Assembly: GCF_007827555.1 (NCBI RefSeq)
Contig: NZ_VISS01000003.1
Location: 114,221 to 178,220 of the forward strand
Source: Aeribacillus composti
GTDB taxonomy: Bacteria; Bacillota; Bacilli; Bacillales; Aeribacillaceae
DNA: 64,000 nucleotides
Reading direction: 5' to 3'
Shown: one piece after another, positions 46,913-57,009 of the stretch
Layout: every line of letters starts with the position of its first letter
Numbering within the stretch: the stretch's first letter is position 1
Notes under the pieces: model-generated
What the model saw: the letters and a program-made list of their open reading frames with translations, nothing else
The model's database searches: none
Told to the model about the DNA's origin: nothing
Made by a program: the position numbers and the translations under genes

Positions 46913-47703
46913 ATGATTGTCATCACTTCATCAGCTTGCTATTGGACTTTATCATGTATCCATGCAAGATATGCTCAGATTTCCAATCAGTGATTATTTT
47001 GCTTCTTTTGCTGGTATGCTCTAAGGTTAAAGAATCGCCCAATTGATAAACAAATAAATCCAGATAGCTTTGTAAATTCGCTGTTCGACATGAATGAGAT
47101 ATTCTATTTCAAAGGGAGCGGAACGTCTGAATGTATTTCCGAAAATTATGCAACCGAAACATAGTATTCCTAGTTGATTACTAGATATTATATAGCTTGG
47201 ATTTTTGTTTTGTCAATAACCAATACGTGTTTTTTTTAATGTTGCACAAGCAAAACGCAACAAGCCGAATAATCAATACGTGTTTTTTAAGGGAGAAAAT
47301 GCACTTCTCCAAAAATACTTGGCGAATCGTATTAAAGTTTGTTTTGCCGGAAGCAATGTATGAGACTCAAAGAGTTAAACACTTATGACTCTTTCTCAAT
47401 TGTTCAACTTGATCCTTTCATCGCTTCAGGAGATTCTCCTGTGTTTCTATTGCTCTTCCTTGAGCTAATGGGAAATAGAGCTACTGCCGTATCACCGATT
47501 TTTTAGATTCAAGTGTTAATGATGTTTTATCGAATGAAACTGAAATTCCTTTATGATTCACCGTTTCATTACCACGAGGAAAGCGTATTTTTCAAATAAA
47601 AATATCGTTCCGTGATAGAAGGAAGGACTAAAATTGAAGATGCAGTTTTTTCAATTTCGATCCAATTCGAACCTGTTACACTAATGTCATTATTTATTTG
47701 CAC
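46913..47703. other. Gene-free stretch between ssuD leader and lysE-like gene
   Basis: The part next to ssuD holds its leader and promoter. Two direct repeats of CAATACGTGTTTTTT lie at about 47221 and 47276. From 47690 to 47400 the minus strand has short protein-like pieces in shifting frames (for example SNWIEIEKTASSILVLPS and KGISVSFDKTSLTLESKK), probably a decayed gene I cannot identify. Confidence 0.4.
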
Positions 47704-48345
47704 CTACCAAAACGGATAGTTCGCTTGTAATGTTATGAGAAATTTATAGAGAAAAGTACAACCGAAACCAAACAACAAAATTCCGGCAATAATCGAAACA
47801 GTCATTATTGCTTTTTTATTCATTGCTTTTCGTGTAACCGAAATGATAGTAAGAAGTATAATGTCATGTACCAATATTCCTGATAAGATTCCTAATGCAG
47901 TAATAAAAAAATCAGCTGTATTCGCTTGAGAAAATGAATCTGTCAACACTACACCAAAAATTGATATCCAAAAAATTAAATTACTTGGCGAGATTGCAAC
48001 AAATATACCATTTCGATATGTTTTTCCAATCGATTTATAAGTTGGTTCGCCAATCATTGTCATATCGTGATTTGCATTTTTTATCGAATCATAAGCTAAA
48101 TAAAATAAAAAAACAGCGCCTAGCAGCCATAATGGAATTTGTATTAAAGGGGCCGATAATAGGGGAGCCAATCCTAAATAAATGGCAATAATTAAAAGAA
48201 AATCAACTGTCATCCCGCCTAACCCCACCGCCCAACCATGTAAAAAACCATGTTTAATCCCTTGTTTAGTCATTTCAATTGTGATGGTTCCTATCGGTAA
48301 AGCAATCGTTAACCCCATTAAAAAGTATTTCAAATATATTTCCAT
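47704..48345 (-). CDS. LysE-family amino-acid exporter
   Basis: 213 aa, six predicted helices. The N-terminal FLMGLTIALPIGTITIEMTKQGIKHGFLHGWAVGLGG (split) is the LysE/RhtB signature with the conserved Pro-x-Gly-Pro-like loop. AISPSNLIFWISIFGVVL marks the middle. It exports an amino acid or related solute. AGGAGG precedes the ATG. It stands alone. Confidence 0.9.
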   Translation of the reverse strand: MEIYLKYFLMGLTIALPIGTITIEMTKQGIKHGFLHGWAVGLGGMTVDFLLIIAIYLGLAPLLSAPLIQIPLWLLGAVFLFYLAYDSIKNANHDMTMIGEPTYKSIGKTYRNGIFVAISPSNLIFWISIFGVVLTDSFSQANTADFFITALGILSGILVHDIILLTIISVTRKAMNKKAIMTVSIIAGILLFGFGCTFLYKFLITLQANYPFW

Positions 48346-48589
48346 TTATATAGCCTCCTAACTTATTTTGAAAATAATTTTTTTGTTTATAAGGAACAGT
48401 TTTTAAAAAATAAATATGTCAGGCAGGACAAATGGAAAAGTTAACCTTTTTATTGTAATGATACTGACTCGGTAACGTCAATAATTTTGTATAATGCAAG
48501 ATAAATAAAGTACCTCTGATGGAAATTTAGAATAGAGGGCTGTTTTCTTCACACAATGCGGCTAAATTTTAAGTCTCCTGTATGGCCTT

Positions 48590-48895
48590 TTTGCAATAAT
48601 GGTTCATTGCAACATTTACCAAACATTTGCTGAAAGACTTCCTTTGCTTCGGTACTCCTCTCTACTTTTGCTCTGCCCATTTTTCATGAAAGTCTTATAT
48701 CATCAAATATACAACTTTTCCCCACGATTTCTAAACTGCTCAAATGCCCATCGGTTTCAACTATTTCCGAATTTCTTTCGATCGCATTGGTCGTATAATG
48801 CACATTCCGACCCCTGCTTGAAAAGTCCATAATATTCAAGTCGTTCCACGATTGCACCTTTCTCGGGAACTTACTTGACCAGTTGGTTCAAAGAA
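48590..48895 (-). pseudogene. IS256-family transposase C-terminal remnant
   Basis: Across frameshifts the minus strand gives LEYYGLFKQGSECALY, YTTNAIERNSEIV, SLEIVGKSCIF, then FHEKWAEQK and AKEVFQQMFG. HYTTNAIERN and the FxEKW...F motif are hallmarks of IS256 transposase C-termini. Several frames, no start. Confidence 0.7.
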
Positions 48896-49204
48896 AAATG
48901 AAAGAAATAGCAGTTCCTAAAACTCAGGAAGAAAGATGTGATTTTTTTACATTCGACTCAAAATCGAAGTAAAAAAACGTCAAGACACATCAAGGGTGAT
49001 CTGCAGATGATCCTTGCAGGGGGGCGAGTTTGGAATTGTGGCAATAGTTCACAGCATCCTGAAAATAGTGGATCCGCATCTTCAACTCAGACAAGAATCG
49101 AAAAATTACAAAAGCCAGCGGAGAAAAACAACTCATTTTTCTCTACTGGCTTCATTTTAGAATTTATCGGACCGTTCCTGTACTTCTCATTTGCATAATA
49201 AGGC
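48896..49204. other. Gap between IS256 remnant and broken membrane gene
   Basis: I see no gene. Near 49115-49150 a weak inverted repeat (GCCAGCGGAGAAAAA / TTTTTCTCTACTGGC) with T-rich sides could be a terminator for the + strand. Confidence 0.35.
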
Positions 49205-49637
49205 CTATTGAAGAATTGTGTTTTTGCTTTTATTACTAGTTGAAAAGGTAATAAAAATCCAAATTATATTTGACATAATATATAAAACGGAAAGACATAA
49301 TAAAGCATATAAAATCATACTAGTTGTAGAAGTAAATATAAATAAAATAGTAGTAAATATAACAGCCATCCCTATTAGAAGACCTAAGCCACAGAGTGCA
49401 GCCATTACATACTTAAATGCATCAACCCCTAAACTGTAAATAATTAAAGGGATTGCATATAAGAATGAGAATGATAGACATCCACATACCGATGTCTCCA
49501 AATTGATTGACATTAGGTCCTGAATTAGATATTGGAGAAAGTGAAGCCAATACAATGATTGAACAAAGAATGGTTGCTGAAATTGCGCTTACAATAATAA
49601 TTTTAAGTTTTTTATTCTTATTATCCAAAATGAACAT
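49205..49637 (-). pseudogene. Small four-helix membrane protein, frameshifted
   Basis: The first frame (49637-49422) gives MFILDNKNKKLKIIIV, LASLSPISNSGPNVNQFGDIGMWMSIILI with two helices (split). The second frame picks up at about 49480 with LYAIPLIIYSLGVDAFKYVM and two more helices to 49205. Joined, they make a 140-aa membrane protein resembling DUF5391-type proteins of Bacillus. One frameshift near 49460 splits it. A sequencing error cannot be ruled out. Confidence 0.55.
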
Positions 49638-50096
49638 TCCTTTCTTAGTTTTATGTAGTCATTTTCCCTTAGCTAATTGATAAAATGCTAAAAATTAAAA
49701 AACAAAATGTTTAATGCCCCTTGTTCTAGTTGAACAATAGAGCTCAACTATAAATTGTCGTCAGCACCTATGTCTTTGTAAAAATCCATTGTATCCTCGA
49801 AGAAGAAGCATATCGTTTCGTAATTTTTATAGGCAGTATAACATTCGATGTTTTATTGATAACGTTTATTCAAAACTTTCCTAAATTTTTATCATTTTTA
49901 TTTGCATTTCAGGCTTTGCTATGATTATCTCATTAAAATAAAACACAGTCGTTTAGAGCTATTTCCATTTTACTCCATGACATATGTTTTTTAAATAAAA
50001 GTTTAGATACTAATAAAATTCATGTTAATGTTGTTATTTATGTTCTTAATGAAAATTAAGTTTGTTTATAAACATCAAACAAATATTGAACCGTAA
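49638..50096. other. AT-rich gene-free region
   Basis: No coding frame and no recognisable RNA. It separates the broken membrane gene from the terminator of spo0M. Confidence 0.4.
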
Positions 50097-50142
50097 ATAA
50101 AAAAGAATCCATTTGGAAAAAAGCTTGATCAAATGGATTCTT
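50093..50142 (-). terminator. Terminator of spo0M
   Basis: Perfect 13-base arms AAGAATCCATTTG (50103-50115) and CAAATGGATTCTT (50130-50142), then TTTTTTATTTAC on the minus strand. Confidence 0.88.
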
Positions 50143-50209
50143 CCATCAAACATAAAATTGTTTTTTTTAAAAGAATAATCATTCTTCTGACCGTTAATAC
50201 GCTTTTTTA

Positions 50210-51172
50210 TTAGTTTTCATCAAAAAAATCACCAAAATCCATGCCAGCTAAATCAAAATTCTCTTCGTCCAAACCTATGGCCTCTGCCGCATCTTCTAAC
50301 ATTTCATCTACACCGAGGTTATCCATCAGTTCATTTAATACCATACCACCTAAAACACCCATCGCCAATCCTCCAACCATGCTTCCAATGCCGCTTGCCA
50401 TACTGCCTTTATGATGAGGCTGATAGGTAGGATAGGTAAAAGGTTGTTTATACAATTCCGGTTGCTGGACTGCTTCTGCAATATATTTTTCGAGTGAGGA
50501 CACCAGCTTGTCTTCGTTCTCTACTATTTCTTTAGTCAAAACAAATTCTCGTTTCGCTTCGATTTTTCCATAGCCAGATCGGCATTCCACTTCCATCCAA
50601 ACTTTGACTCCTTCTTCTACATAAGCAAAACGAATTTCTAATTCATGAACTTTGTCTGCAAATAACTGTGTCGGAAAAAACTCAAATTCTTGGCCATAAG
50701 AATCAAGCTTTCCTGAAGTAGATTTTTCTCGGAAGCCTAAACGGGAAAGAGCATGAAAAATGGATTGGATCTCTTTCGATGCTCCAATGGTGATATAATC
50801 AATATCTGTCCGATCTACGCCTCCCTCAATATCAAGATGGGTATCAAAATAATAAGATACAGGGCCTCTAGATAAAGGCAAGGCTTGCGGAATTCGATAA
50901 TTAAATGGGATGCGTTTTTCTTCTTTTTTTGAAATTACAAATGATCCGTTTAAAGGAATCCTCTCAACCTCCCGTGAAACAGACTGGCCATTCTTTGCTC
51001 TAACAGTCATCATGAATTGAACTGCCAACTGGTTGATCTGTTGATCTACTTCGCCTCCCTTAATGACAACTTCTCCTTGCACTACTTCACCAATCTGATA
51101 AGGACGATTTTCGAATTGTAAATCTACTGTCGCTGCTCCCTTACCGAATTTCGCTAAAAATTTCTTGAGCAT
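50210..51172 (-). CDS. spo0M: Sporulation-control protein Spo0M
   Basis: 320 aa from the ATG at 51172, ten bases after GGAGGG. The arrestin-like Spo0M domain fills residues 1-240: MLKKFLAKFGKGAATVDLQF, GEVVQGEVVIKGG, IPFNYRIPQALPLSRGPVSYYFDTHLDI (split), HALSRLGFREKS. The C-terminus has a Gly-rich hydrophobic stretch and a very acidic tail (LDEENFDLAGMDFGDFFDEN). In B. subtilis Spo0M affects phosphorelay output and cell morphology. It is monocistronic with a strong terminator. Confidence 0.93.
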   Translation of the reverse strand: MLKKFLAKFGKGAATVDLQFENRPYQIGEVVQGEVVIKGGEVDQQINQLAVQFMMTVRAKNGQSVSREVERIPLNGSFVISKKEEKRIPFNYRIPQALPLSRGPVSYYFDTHLDIEGGVDRTDIDYITIGASKEIQSIFHALSRLGFREKSTSGKLDSYGQEFEFFPTQLFADKVHELEIRFAYVEEGVKVWMEVECRSGYGKIEAKREFVLTKEIVENEDKLVSSLEKYIAEAVQQPELYKQPFTYPTYQPHHKGSMASGIGSMVGGLAMGVLGGMVLNELMDNLGVDEMLEDAAEAIGLDEENFDLAGMDFGDFFDEN

Positions 51173-51473
51173 TTTTGAATTTCCCTCCATTTATTCATAA
51201 TTATTCTTTTCAAGAAACGATATCCCATTCCACTTATTTAAATTTTAATGATACTGATACGCTCGAGATAAGCGACCATTAGAAGGAGTGAACTCAATTT
51301 AGAGAGCTTCGTTTAAATGAGTTTGGCGGATGACAGATTTTTATTTTCGCCGCAACTATAAGCACGTTTTGGGGATTACAGTATTCCCCTGTGGGTTGAA
51401 ATATCGAAGCCTTTTGGCAGACTTTTTTTGTATTCTGCTAGCGGGGGGATCTTGTCGCCAAGTCTTATTATGA
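51173..51473. other. Intergenic region spo0M / CNNM gene
   Basis: About 300 bases holding the spo0M promoter. I see no gene and no known riboswitch. Confidence 0.4.
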
Positions 51474-52799
51474 TTAATCTTCTACTAGAACTGGCGAGCC
51501 TTTATCAATTTTAGTAATCTCAATCGTTTTAATATGGTTCCCGGCCATTTCCACTACGTGAAAGGTGTACGGTCCAAATTCAATACTTTCCCCTTGTTTA
51601 ATATCATAACGCTCAGTTAACATCCATCCGCCAAGTGTATCTACATCCGTTTCTTCAATTTTCAACCCTAACCAATCATTTATCTCGCTAATTAAGATGC
51701 GGCCATCAACTAAGGCTCGATCATGATTTATTTGTTGGATGATGGGTTTTTTATCTTCATCAAATTCATCTTGAATCTCACCGACAATTTCTTCAAGAAT
51801 ATCTTCAACGGTGACCAAACCGGATGTACCGCCATATTCATCATATAAAATTGCCATGTGTATTCGTTCTTTTTGCATTTTCAGCAACAGATCATGGATT
51901 GGAATGGATTCAATGACTTGAATAATTGGACGGACAAAATCATCTATGGATTTTTCGGTATTTAAGCTATCGTGAGAGGAGATTTCTGTAAATACTTCTT
52001 TGATGTTGATAAGGCCAATAACATGATCTTTATCTCCGTCAATTACCGGATATCTTGTAAATTTTTCTTTTTTGATGATTTCCAAGTTTTCTTTAATGGT
52101 TTTATTTTTATCAAGTGCAACAATTTCCGTTCGGGGAACCATGATTTCTTTTGCGATCCGGTCATCAAACGTGAAGATGTTATTCACATATTTGTATTCC
52201 GTTTGGTTAATCTCGCCGCTTTTGTAGCTTTCAGATAAAATAAGCCGCAGCTCTTCCTCTGAGTGTGCAAGCTCATGTTCGGAAGCTGGTTTTAAGCCAA
52301 ATAAACGGATAATGCCCCTTGCAGAACCGTTTAATGCCCAAATAAATGGATACATGATTTTATAAAACAAAACTAAGGGTCTTGCTGTTAATAATGTAAT
52401 AGCTTCTGCCTTTTGAATGGCTACCGTTTTCGGAGCCAATTCTCCAATAACGACATGTAAAAATGTAATCGCAGCGAAAGAAATTCCAAATGACAGTATA
52501 TTAGACACATATGGGGAAAAATTCATTTTTTCAAAAACGGGGTGAAGAAGATGCTCAACAGTCGGTTCTCCTAGCCAGCCTAAACCTAATGCTGTTATGG
52601 TGATTCCAAGCTGGCACGCTGATAAATATTCGTCCAAATTGGAGATGATTTTTTTAGCTACAACAGCATTTTTATTTCCTTCCGAGATAAGCTGATCAAT
52701 TCTTGAAGATCGGACTTTTACAATGGCGAATTCAGAAGCGACGAAAAATGCTGTGAAACCAATTAACACAGCAACCATAAATAAATTAAATATTTCCAA
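51474..52799 (-). CDS. CNNM/CorC-type membrane protein with CBS pair (hemolysin family)
   Basis: 441 aa, TTG start with AGGGGAA ten bases upstream. Four-helix DUF21/CNNM membrane domain (residues about 1-190), then two CBS domains (ARKEIMVPRTEIVALDKNK-like and RPIIQVIESIPIHDLLLKMQ) and the C-terminal CorC/HlyC domain with EYGGTSGLVTVEDILEEIVGEIQDEFD (split). Family members (B. subtilis YhdP, YhdT, MpfA) handle Mg2+ efflux or tolerance. The MerR regulator gene 106 bases upstream, in the same orientation, might control it. Confidence 0.92.
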   Translation of the reverse strand: MEIFNLFMVAVLIGFTAFFVASEFAIVKVRSSRIDQLISEGNKNAVVAKKIISNLDEYLSACQLGITITALGLGWLGEPTVEHLLHPVFEKMNFSPYVSNILSFGISFAAITFLHVVIGELAPKTVAIQKAEAITLLTARPLVLFYKIMYPFIWALNGSARGIIRLFGLKPASEHELAHSEEELRLILSESYKSGEINQTEYKYVNNIFTFDDRIAKEIMVPRTEIVALDKNKTIKENLEIIKKEKFTRYPVIDGDKDHVIGLINIKEVFTEISSHDSLNTEKSIDDFVRPIIQVIESIPIHDLLLKMQKERIHMAILYDEYGGTSGLVTVEDILEEIVGEIQDEFDEDKKPIIQQINHDRALVDGRILISEINDWLGLKIEETDVDTLGGWMLTERYDIKQGESIEFGPYTFHVVEMAGNHIKTIEITKIDKGSPVLVED

Positions 52800-52905
52800 A
52801 CTACGGCCGTTCCCCTATAAAAAGGAACGACTTACACCTCCCAATAACGAAATGTCAACAGTAATTATGCTTTTTTCACTATTCCCTTGTATAGATCTCT
52901 CTTTA

Positions 52906-53331
52906 TCATCCTAAAAACATGATTAATGATTGTAATAATGCCATCGTCTGTGGAGACAATTGATTCGAAATCTTTTTCTTACACTCATCATCCAATTTGC
53001 TTAAAAGATCATGAATTTCTTTAATTTCATCCTCCAATAATTTCATATGTTCAGCAATTGTTTTGGCTTGTTTAAGAATAAGTTCTTCCTCGGCTGCTGT
53101 TTTTTTTCTATGCAACTCTAACCTCTCTTTTATCATGTCTAATGAATAATTCAGTTTTTTGTAATGGTCAATTAATTTTAAATCCTCAAGAGCAGATGAA
53201 TCATAATATCGATAATTCGATTTGGACCGTTCTGCTTTAAGCAAGCCTAGTTTTGTATAATAATCGATTGTTCTTTTAGAAACATTTGCTATACTTGCTA
53301 GTTCACCAATTTTATAGACGACCCCATCCAT
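52906..53331 (-). CDS. MerR-family transcriptional regulator
   Basis: 141 aa. The N-terminal HTH_MerR reads YKIGELASIANVSKRTIDYYTKLGLL, with the wing RSKSNYRYYDSSALEDL, and is followed by a long dimerisation coiled coil (residues about 70-120) and a short C-terminal tail containing CKKK. The effector is not evident; one Cys is present. AAAGGGGG lies five bases before the ATG. It is upstream of the CNNM-type gene in the same direction, with a gap long enough for a promoter. Confidence 0.92.
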   Translation of the reverse strand: MDGVVYKIGELASIANVSKRTIDYYTKLGLLKAERSKSNYRYYDSSALEDLKLIDHYKKLNYSLDMIKERLELHRKKTAAEEELILKQAKTIAEHMKLLEDEIKEIHDLLSKLDDECKKKISNQLSPQTMALLQSLIMFLG

Positions 53332-53469
53332 CTATACCCCCTTTTAACCCTTTTAATAAGATCATATTATAATCAAACTGTACAGTCAAACGTTATACTT
53401 TGATCTTCACAAAATTGTAAATTTTTACACAATTATTCTTCTGATCAGACTTACATTACACAAAATTCT

Positions 53470-53687
53470 TGAAGGTACCTTTCATAGCCTCCTCAAAGAA
53501 GAGTACATTTATCTGAATCAATTCCGTACGCGAAAAAAGCGACACAAGCCATTGTCGAGTATATTGAATGCTTTGACACATTCCGCCCTTCGCTATGTAT
53601 CGCCATGTGAATTTGAGGCTGCTTATTACGCCAAAGATAGAAAAATATTTGCCTAAGTTCAGCTATTTCTCTCAGTTTAACGTGTCC
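53470..53687 (+). mobile_element. IS3-type right-end remnant
   Basis: The + strand encodes FHSLLKEEYIYLNQFRTR, then AIVEYIECFD and CEFEAAYYAKDRKIFA, the C-terminal end of an OrfB like that of the IS3 element at 58368-59630, and ends with the same type of inverted repeat (CTCAGTTTAACGTGTCC). The rest is missing. Confidence 0.8.
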
Positions 53688-53861
53688 ATTCCGTCGACAT
53701 AATTCTATCAAAATACATAATTGTAAATATTTGTATTATAATTATATTATCCTAAGGTTGCTCAAAGTGCTTAATTTTATACTTATCTTCGGGATATATA
53801 TTTTTAAAATTTACTAGATTGACAATTACTATGAATAATATAAAGGAGTGGAATCAAAAAA

Positions 53862-54269
53862 ATGATAATTAGTAGAGAACTAAAATCTAATTCACTTGAA
53901 ATTTGGAAAATTGAAATACCGGACATAGAAAGTACAAATTTTTTGATTATTGAAGATAAAAAGAGGCCAAGTACATTGAAGGACTATTCTTGGCTTAGTG
54001 AAACAGATAAGCAATTTTTTGAGCCGAGAGAAAACTATATAAAGGTTCAATTTATTTCAAATAAAAATATAGAGGAATTAAACTTAGAACATAGTGAAAT
54101 AGCAGCGTTAACCGAAAATTTATTAGGTCATGTAGCACAAGCATATTGTAGTTGGAACTTAGATTTTTTATTTAATATAAATCCAGATGATTATATTCGA
54201 GAGGTATTAGAAACATATGGGATTGATAGAGCTGATATTTCAAAATTTAAATATCTTTCCCAGGACTAA
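53862..54269 (+). CDS. Hypothetical protein, possible immunity protein
   Basis: 135 aa, AT-rich, behind AAGGAG. Acidic and cytoplasmic with no signal or membrane helix: WKIEIPDIESTNFLIIEDKK, then FLFNINPDDYIREVLETYG. I do not recognise the family. Length, acidity and position beside IS debris resemble immunity genes further right, but it is on the other strand and no toxin domain precedes it. Confidence 0.6.
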   Translation: MIISRELKSNSLEIWKIEIPDIESTNFLIIEDKKRPSTLKDYSWLSETDKQFFEPRENYIKVQFISNKNIEELNLEHSEIAALTENLLGHVAQAYCSWNLDFLFNINPDDYIREVLETYGIDRADISKFKYLSQD

Positions 54270-54281
54270 AAATCAATTTTA

Positions 54282-54476
54282 ATGGGTTATTTCAATATTC
54301 TTTGGCTTCATCACTTCATTACCTCTGTAAATTGGAGAACCCTATACTTGGATATATTGGGGTTTATTGAAAAAAATGATGACGAAAATAAAATTACAGA
54401 TGAACAATTACAGACTTTGATAAAATCAGAAGAAATAATGAGTCCTATCTTTTACGGAAACGAAGAGAATCAATAG
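54282..54476 (+). CDS. Hypothetical small protein
   Basis: 64 aa following the previous gene by 12 bases, acidic C-terminal half (FIEKNDDENKITDEQLQTLI). No ribosome binding site is visible, so it may be the 3' part of a broken gene rather than an independent one. Family unknown. Confidence 0.35.
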   Translation: MGYFNILWLHHFITSVNWRTLYLDILGFIEKNDDENKITDEQLQTLIKSEEIMSPIFYGNEENQ

Positions 54477-54822
54477 ACTTTATTGTATCGAAAAAGAAAA
54501 TATGGTTAACGATCATGTCATGGAAAGATAAGGTTCTTGGGCTAATCGTTCAGCATCTTTGGGATCTGAAAATACACCAACTTAAACTTATTAAAAGGGC
54601 TTTTCATCATGTTTCAGTTGTGATTTCGGCTTTGGCTGTTCTATCTTCTTCAATTTATTATAACTCATCAGCAAAGATGATATGATTACTTACAATTACA
54701 TTTTGTCTGTGACTAACTATTTAAGTCAGAAGACATAAAAAGTTCCCTTCTAGCTAGATAAAATTTGGTTGGCGAGCCAAAATACTAGGAGGGGCTTTTT
54801 TATACCTCGCTTAAAGCTTTCC
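54477..54822. other. Gene-free stretch
   Basis: No coding frame or known RNA seen. A short dyad TTGG-CGAG-CCAA lies near 54760. Confidence 0.4.
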
Positions 54823-54861
54823 GAAAACCATACACCGCTGTGCGTATGGTTTTCATTTAAT
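54823..54861 (+). terminator. Hairpin GAAAACCATAC / GTATGGTTTTC
   Basis: Perfect 11-base arms around ACCGCTGTGC, followed on the + strand by ATTTAATT. It could end transcription from the two hypothetical genes on the + strand. Confidence 0.6.
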
Positions 54862-54935
54862 TAATGATCAAAACTGTTATTGAGAGGCACATTATGAATA
54901 TCCGCCTACAGAATCGATTCGGATAGATGAACGTA

Positions 54936-54982
54936 TGAAAAAAAAGAGGATAAATGCTCTTGAAATTCGAACATATATCCTC
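54936..54982 (-). terminator. Terminator of kimA
   Basis: Arms GAGGATA / TATCCTC around a long AT-rich loop, followed on the minus strand by eight T. It lies about 50 bases past the kimA stop. Confidence 0.7.
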
Positions 54983-55030
54983 GGATTCATATACACTTAC
55001 AACGCCTAAGCAAGTGCCAAAAGTCAGATG

Positions 55031-56866
55031 TTATTCTTTTAAATGGTACGGAAGCGTAGCAATGACGATGTCTTTTTTCAGGATCAAAAAGAATCTTAAA
55101 AAGATCGCTGTTTGGTTATGAAGTAAAGTATGCCACCATTTTTTCACAATAAATTGCGGCATTAAAATAGTTATGGTTGCTCCTTTTGTTTCTTTTTCTA
55201 CTTTATTAATGTAATCCAATAATGGAGAAAGGATTGTCCGATAAGGTGAATAAATAATTTTCAGCTCGATATCTGGATACAACTTATACCATTTGTCGCG
55301 TATTTTCTGTTCTTCTTCTTCGGCAAAAACAATTGTAATGGCTGTAATATCGTCTGAAATACTTTTTGCATATTGTACAGATTGATCAACGACTTTACTA
55401 ATGCCTGAAATCGGGATGATCACCTTCGGAGACACAATTTCTTTTGTTTCAGTCCGATCACTTTTATCCAATTTTAATTGCTGTGCTAATGTTTCATAAT
55501 GAGCATGAATTTTGTTAAACAAGACAACGATTAATGGAATGGCTACAATCACTAACCATGCACCGTGTGTAAATTTCGCTATAACGGTAATGATCGTTAC
55601 TAATCCTGTAGCAATTGTTCCAGTGATAATGATCAACAATGTGGCCATATTGCTTTTCGATTTTTCTTTCCATATTTTTTTAATCATACCGTATTGACCG
55701 ATCGTAAAGGAAAGAAATACTCCGACTGCATACAGCGGGATCAGAGAATGTGTTTTACCATGGAATACGATAATTAAAATGATCGCTAAAATACTTAAGA
55801 GAATAATTCCATTGGAAAACACCAAACGATCTCCGCGCGCTGCTAAACTTCTCGGCAAATAACGGTCAGTAGCTATAATCGAAACAAGCTGCGGAAATCC
55901 GGCAAAACTTGTATTCGCAGCTAATACTAAAATTAACATGGTGATCATCTGAAAAATATAAAATAATATGCTATTGCCAAAGACGTGACTTCCAATTTGA
56001 GAAATGACAGTCTTATGTTCGGCTGGAGTCACTCCGAAGCCTGTACTTAAAATTGTAATACCTAGAAACATGATGCCTAACAGTAAGGACATCCATCCCA
56101 TTGTAATTGCAGCATTTTTGGAACTGTTAGGTCTAAACGATGGCACACCGTTGCTAATGGCTTCCACTCCTGTCATTGCTGAACAACCGGATGAAAAAGC
56201 CCTTAATAAAATAAACACGCCGTATCCACTAGCGAAGAAATGTTCAGGTGTAGCGTGATTTGCATAATTAAAACCATGCCATCCTTCATTATATAATTTC
56301 CATCCTCCTGCAATAATGAGAACTAGTACTGAAATAATAAATAAATAGGTTGGATAGGCAAATACAGTGGCTGATTCGGTAATTCCCCGCAAATTTAAAA
56401 TCATGAGCAATAATACAAGAGCGACGGCTATTTCCACTTTCCAAGTAAGCAAGGCTGGAAAAGCAGAAGTAAGAGCCGCAACGGCTGAGCTAATACTAAC
56501 CGCAACCGTAAGAACATAATCAATCATTAATGCTGCGCCTGCTACTAGGCTTGTGGTGGTATTGATGTGGTCTCTTGCCACTACATAAGCTCCGCCTCCT
56601 GATGGGAAGGCATAAATGATTTGTCTATAGGATAAAGTCACAATGACTAAAAGCCCTACAATCGCCAAAGCTATGGGTAAGGAATAAAAAAACACGCTGG
56701 TTCCTAATATCATCAATACTAATAATATTTCTTCTGTTGCATACGCAACGGAAGACAATGCATCCGAAGAAAATACCGCCAATGCTTTCCATTTTGGTAA
56801 TTTTTCATGTTTCAATCGTTTCGTTTCCATTGGCGAACCGATGAATAACCGTTTCAAATAAGCCAT
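55031..56866 (-). CDS. kimA: KimA-type high-affinity potassium importer
   Basis: 611 aa from the ATG at 56866 (AAGGA nine bases upstream). An APC-fold membrane domain of about 12 helices fills residues 30-450: LPKWKALAVFSSDALSSVAYATEEIL (split), AFPSGGGAYVVARDH, GVEAISNGVPSFRPN, FAGFPQLVSIIATDRYLPRS. The C-terminal cytoplasmic domain (KVIIPISGISKVVDQSVQYA and on) is the part that dimerises and binds c-di-AMP in KimA. Import of K+ is driven by protons. The assignment is supported by the c-di-AMP riboswitch directly upstream, as in B. subtilis. Confidence 0.93.
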   Translation of the reverse strand: MAYLKRLFIGSPMETKRLKHEKLPKWKALAVFSSDALSSVAYATEEILLVLMILGTSVFFYSLPIALAIVGLLVIVTLSYRQIIYAFPSGGGAYVVARDHINTTTSLVAGAALMIDYVLTVAVSISSAVAALTSAFPALLTWKVEIAVALVLLLMILNLRGITESATVFAYPTYLFIISVLVLIIAGGWKLYNEGWHGFNYANHATPEHFFASGYGVFILLRAFSSGCSAMTGVEAISNGVPSFRPNSSKNAAITMGWMSLLLGIMFLGITILSTGFGVTPAEHKTVISQIGSHVFGNSILFYIFQMITMLILVLAANTSFAGFPQLVSIIATDRYLPRSLAARGDRLVFSNGIILLSILAIILIIVFHGKTHSLIPLYAVGVFLSFTIGQYGMIKKIWKEKSKSNMATLLIIITGTIATGLVTIITVIAKFTHGAWLVIVAIPLIVVLFNKIHAHYETLAQQLKLDKSDRTETKEIVSPKVIIPISGISKVVDQSVQYAKSISDDITAITIVFAEEEEQKIRDKWYKLYPDIELKIIYSPYRTILSPLLDYINKVEKETKGATITILMPQFIVKKWWHTLLHNQTAIFLRFFLILKKDIVIATLPYHLKE

Positions 56867-56960
56867 TTTCAAGATTCCTTCTTTCTTAAAAGTATTAGGC
56901 TTTTTCCTCTCTTATAGCTTGATGAACTGTATGGACTTTTATGTGCATCTTCATAAACAT

Positions 56961-56988
56961 AAAAAACCACTGAGGATGCACTCAGTGG
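56961..56988 (-). terminator. Riboswitch-controlled terminator in the kimA leader
   Basis: CCACTGAG / CTCAGTGG with a six-base loop and a TTTTTT tail on the minus strand, 25 bases beyond the aptamer's last conserved segment. It is the expression platform: c-di-AMP binding should favour it and switch kimA off. Confidence 0.85.
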
Positions 56989-57009
56989 CCAAAAAGACAT
57001 CATTCAACT

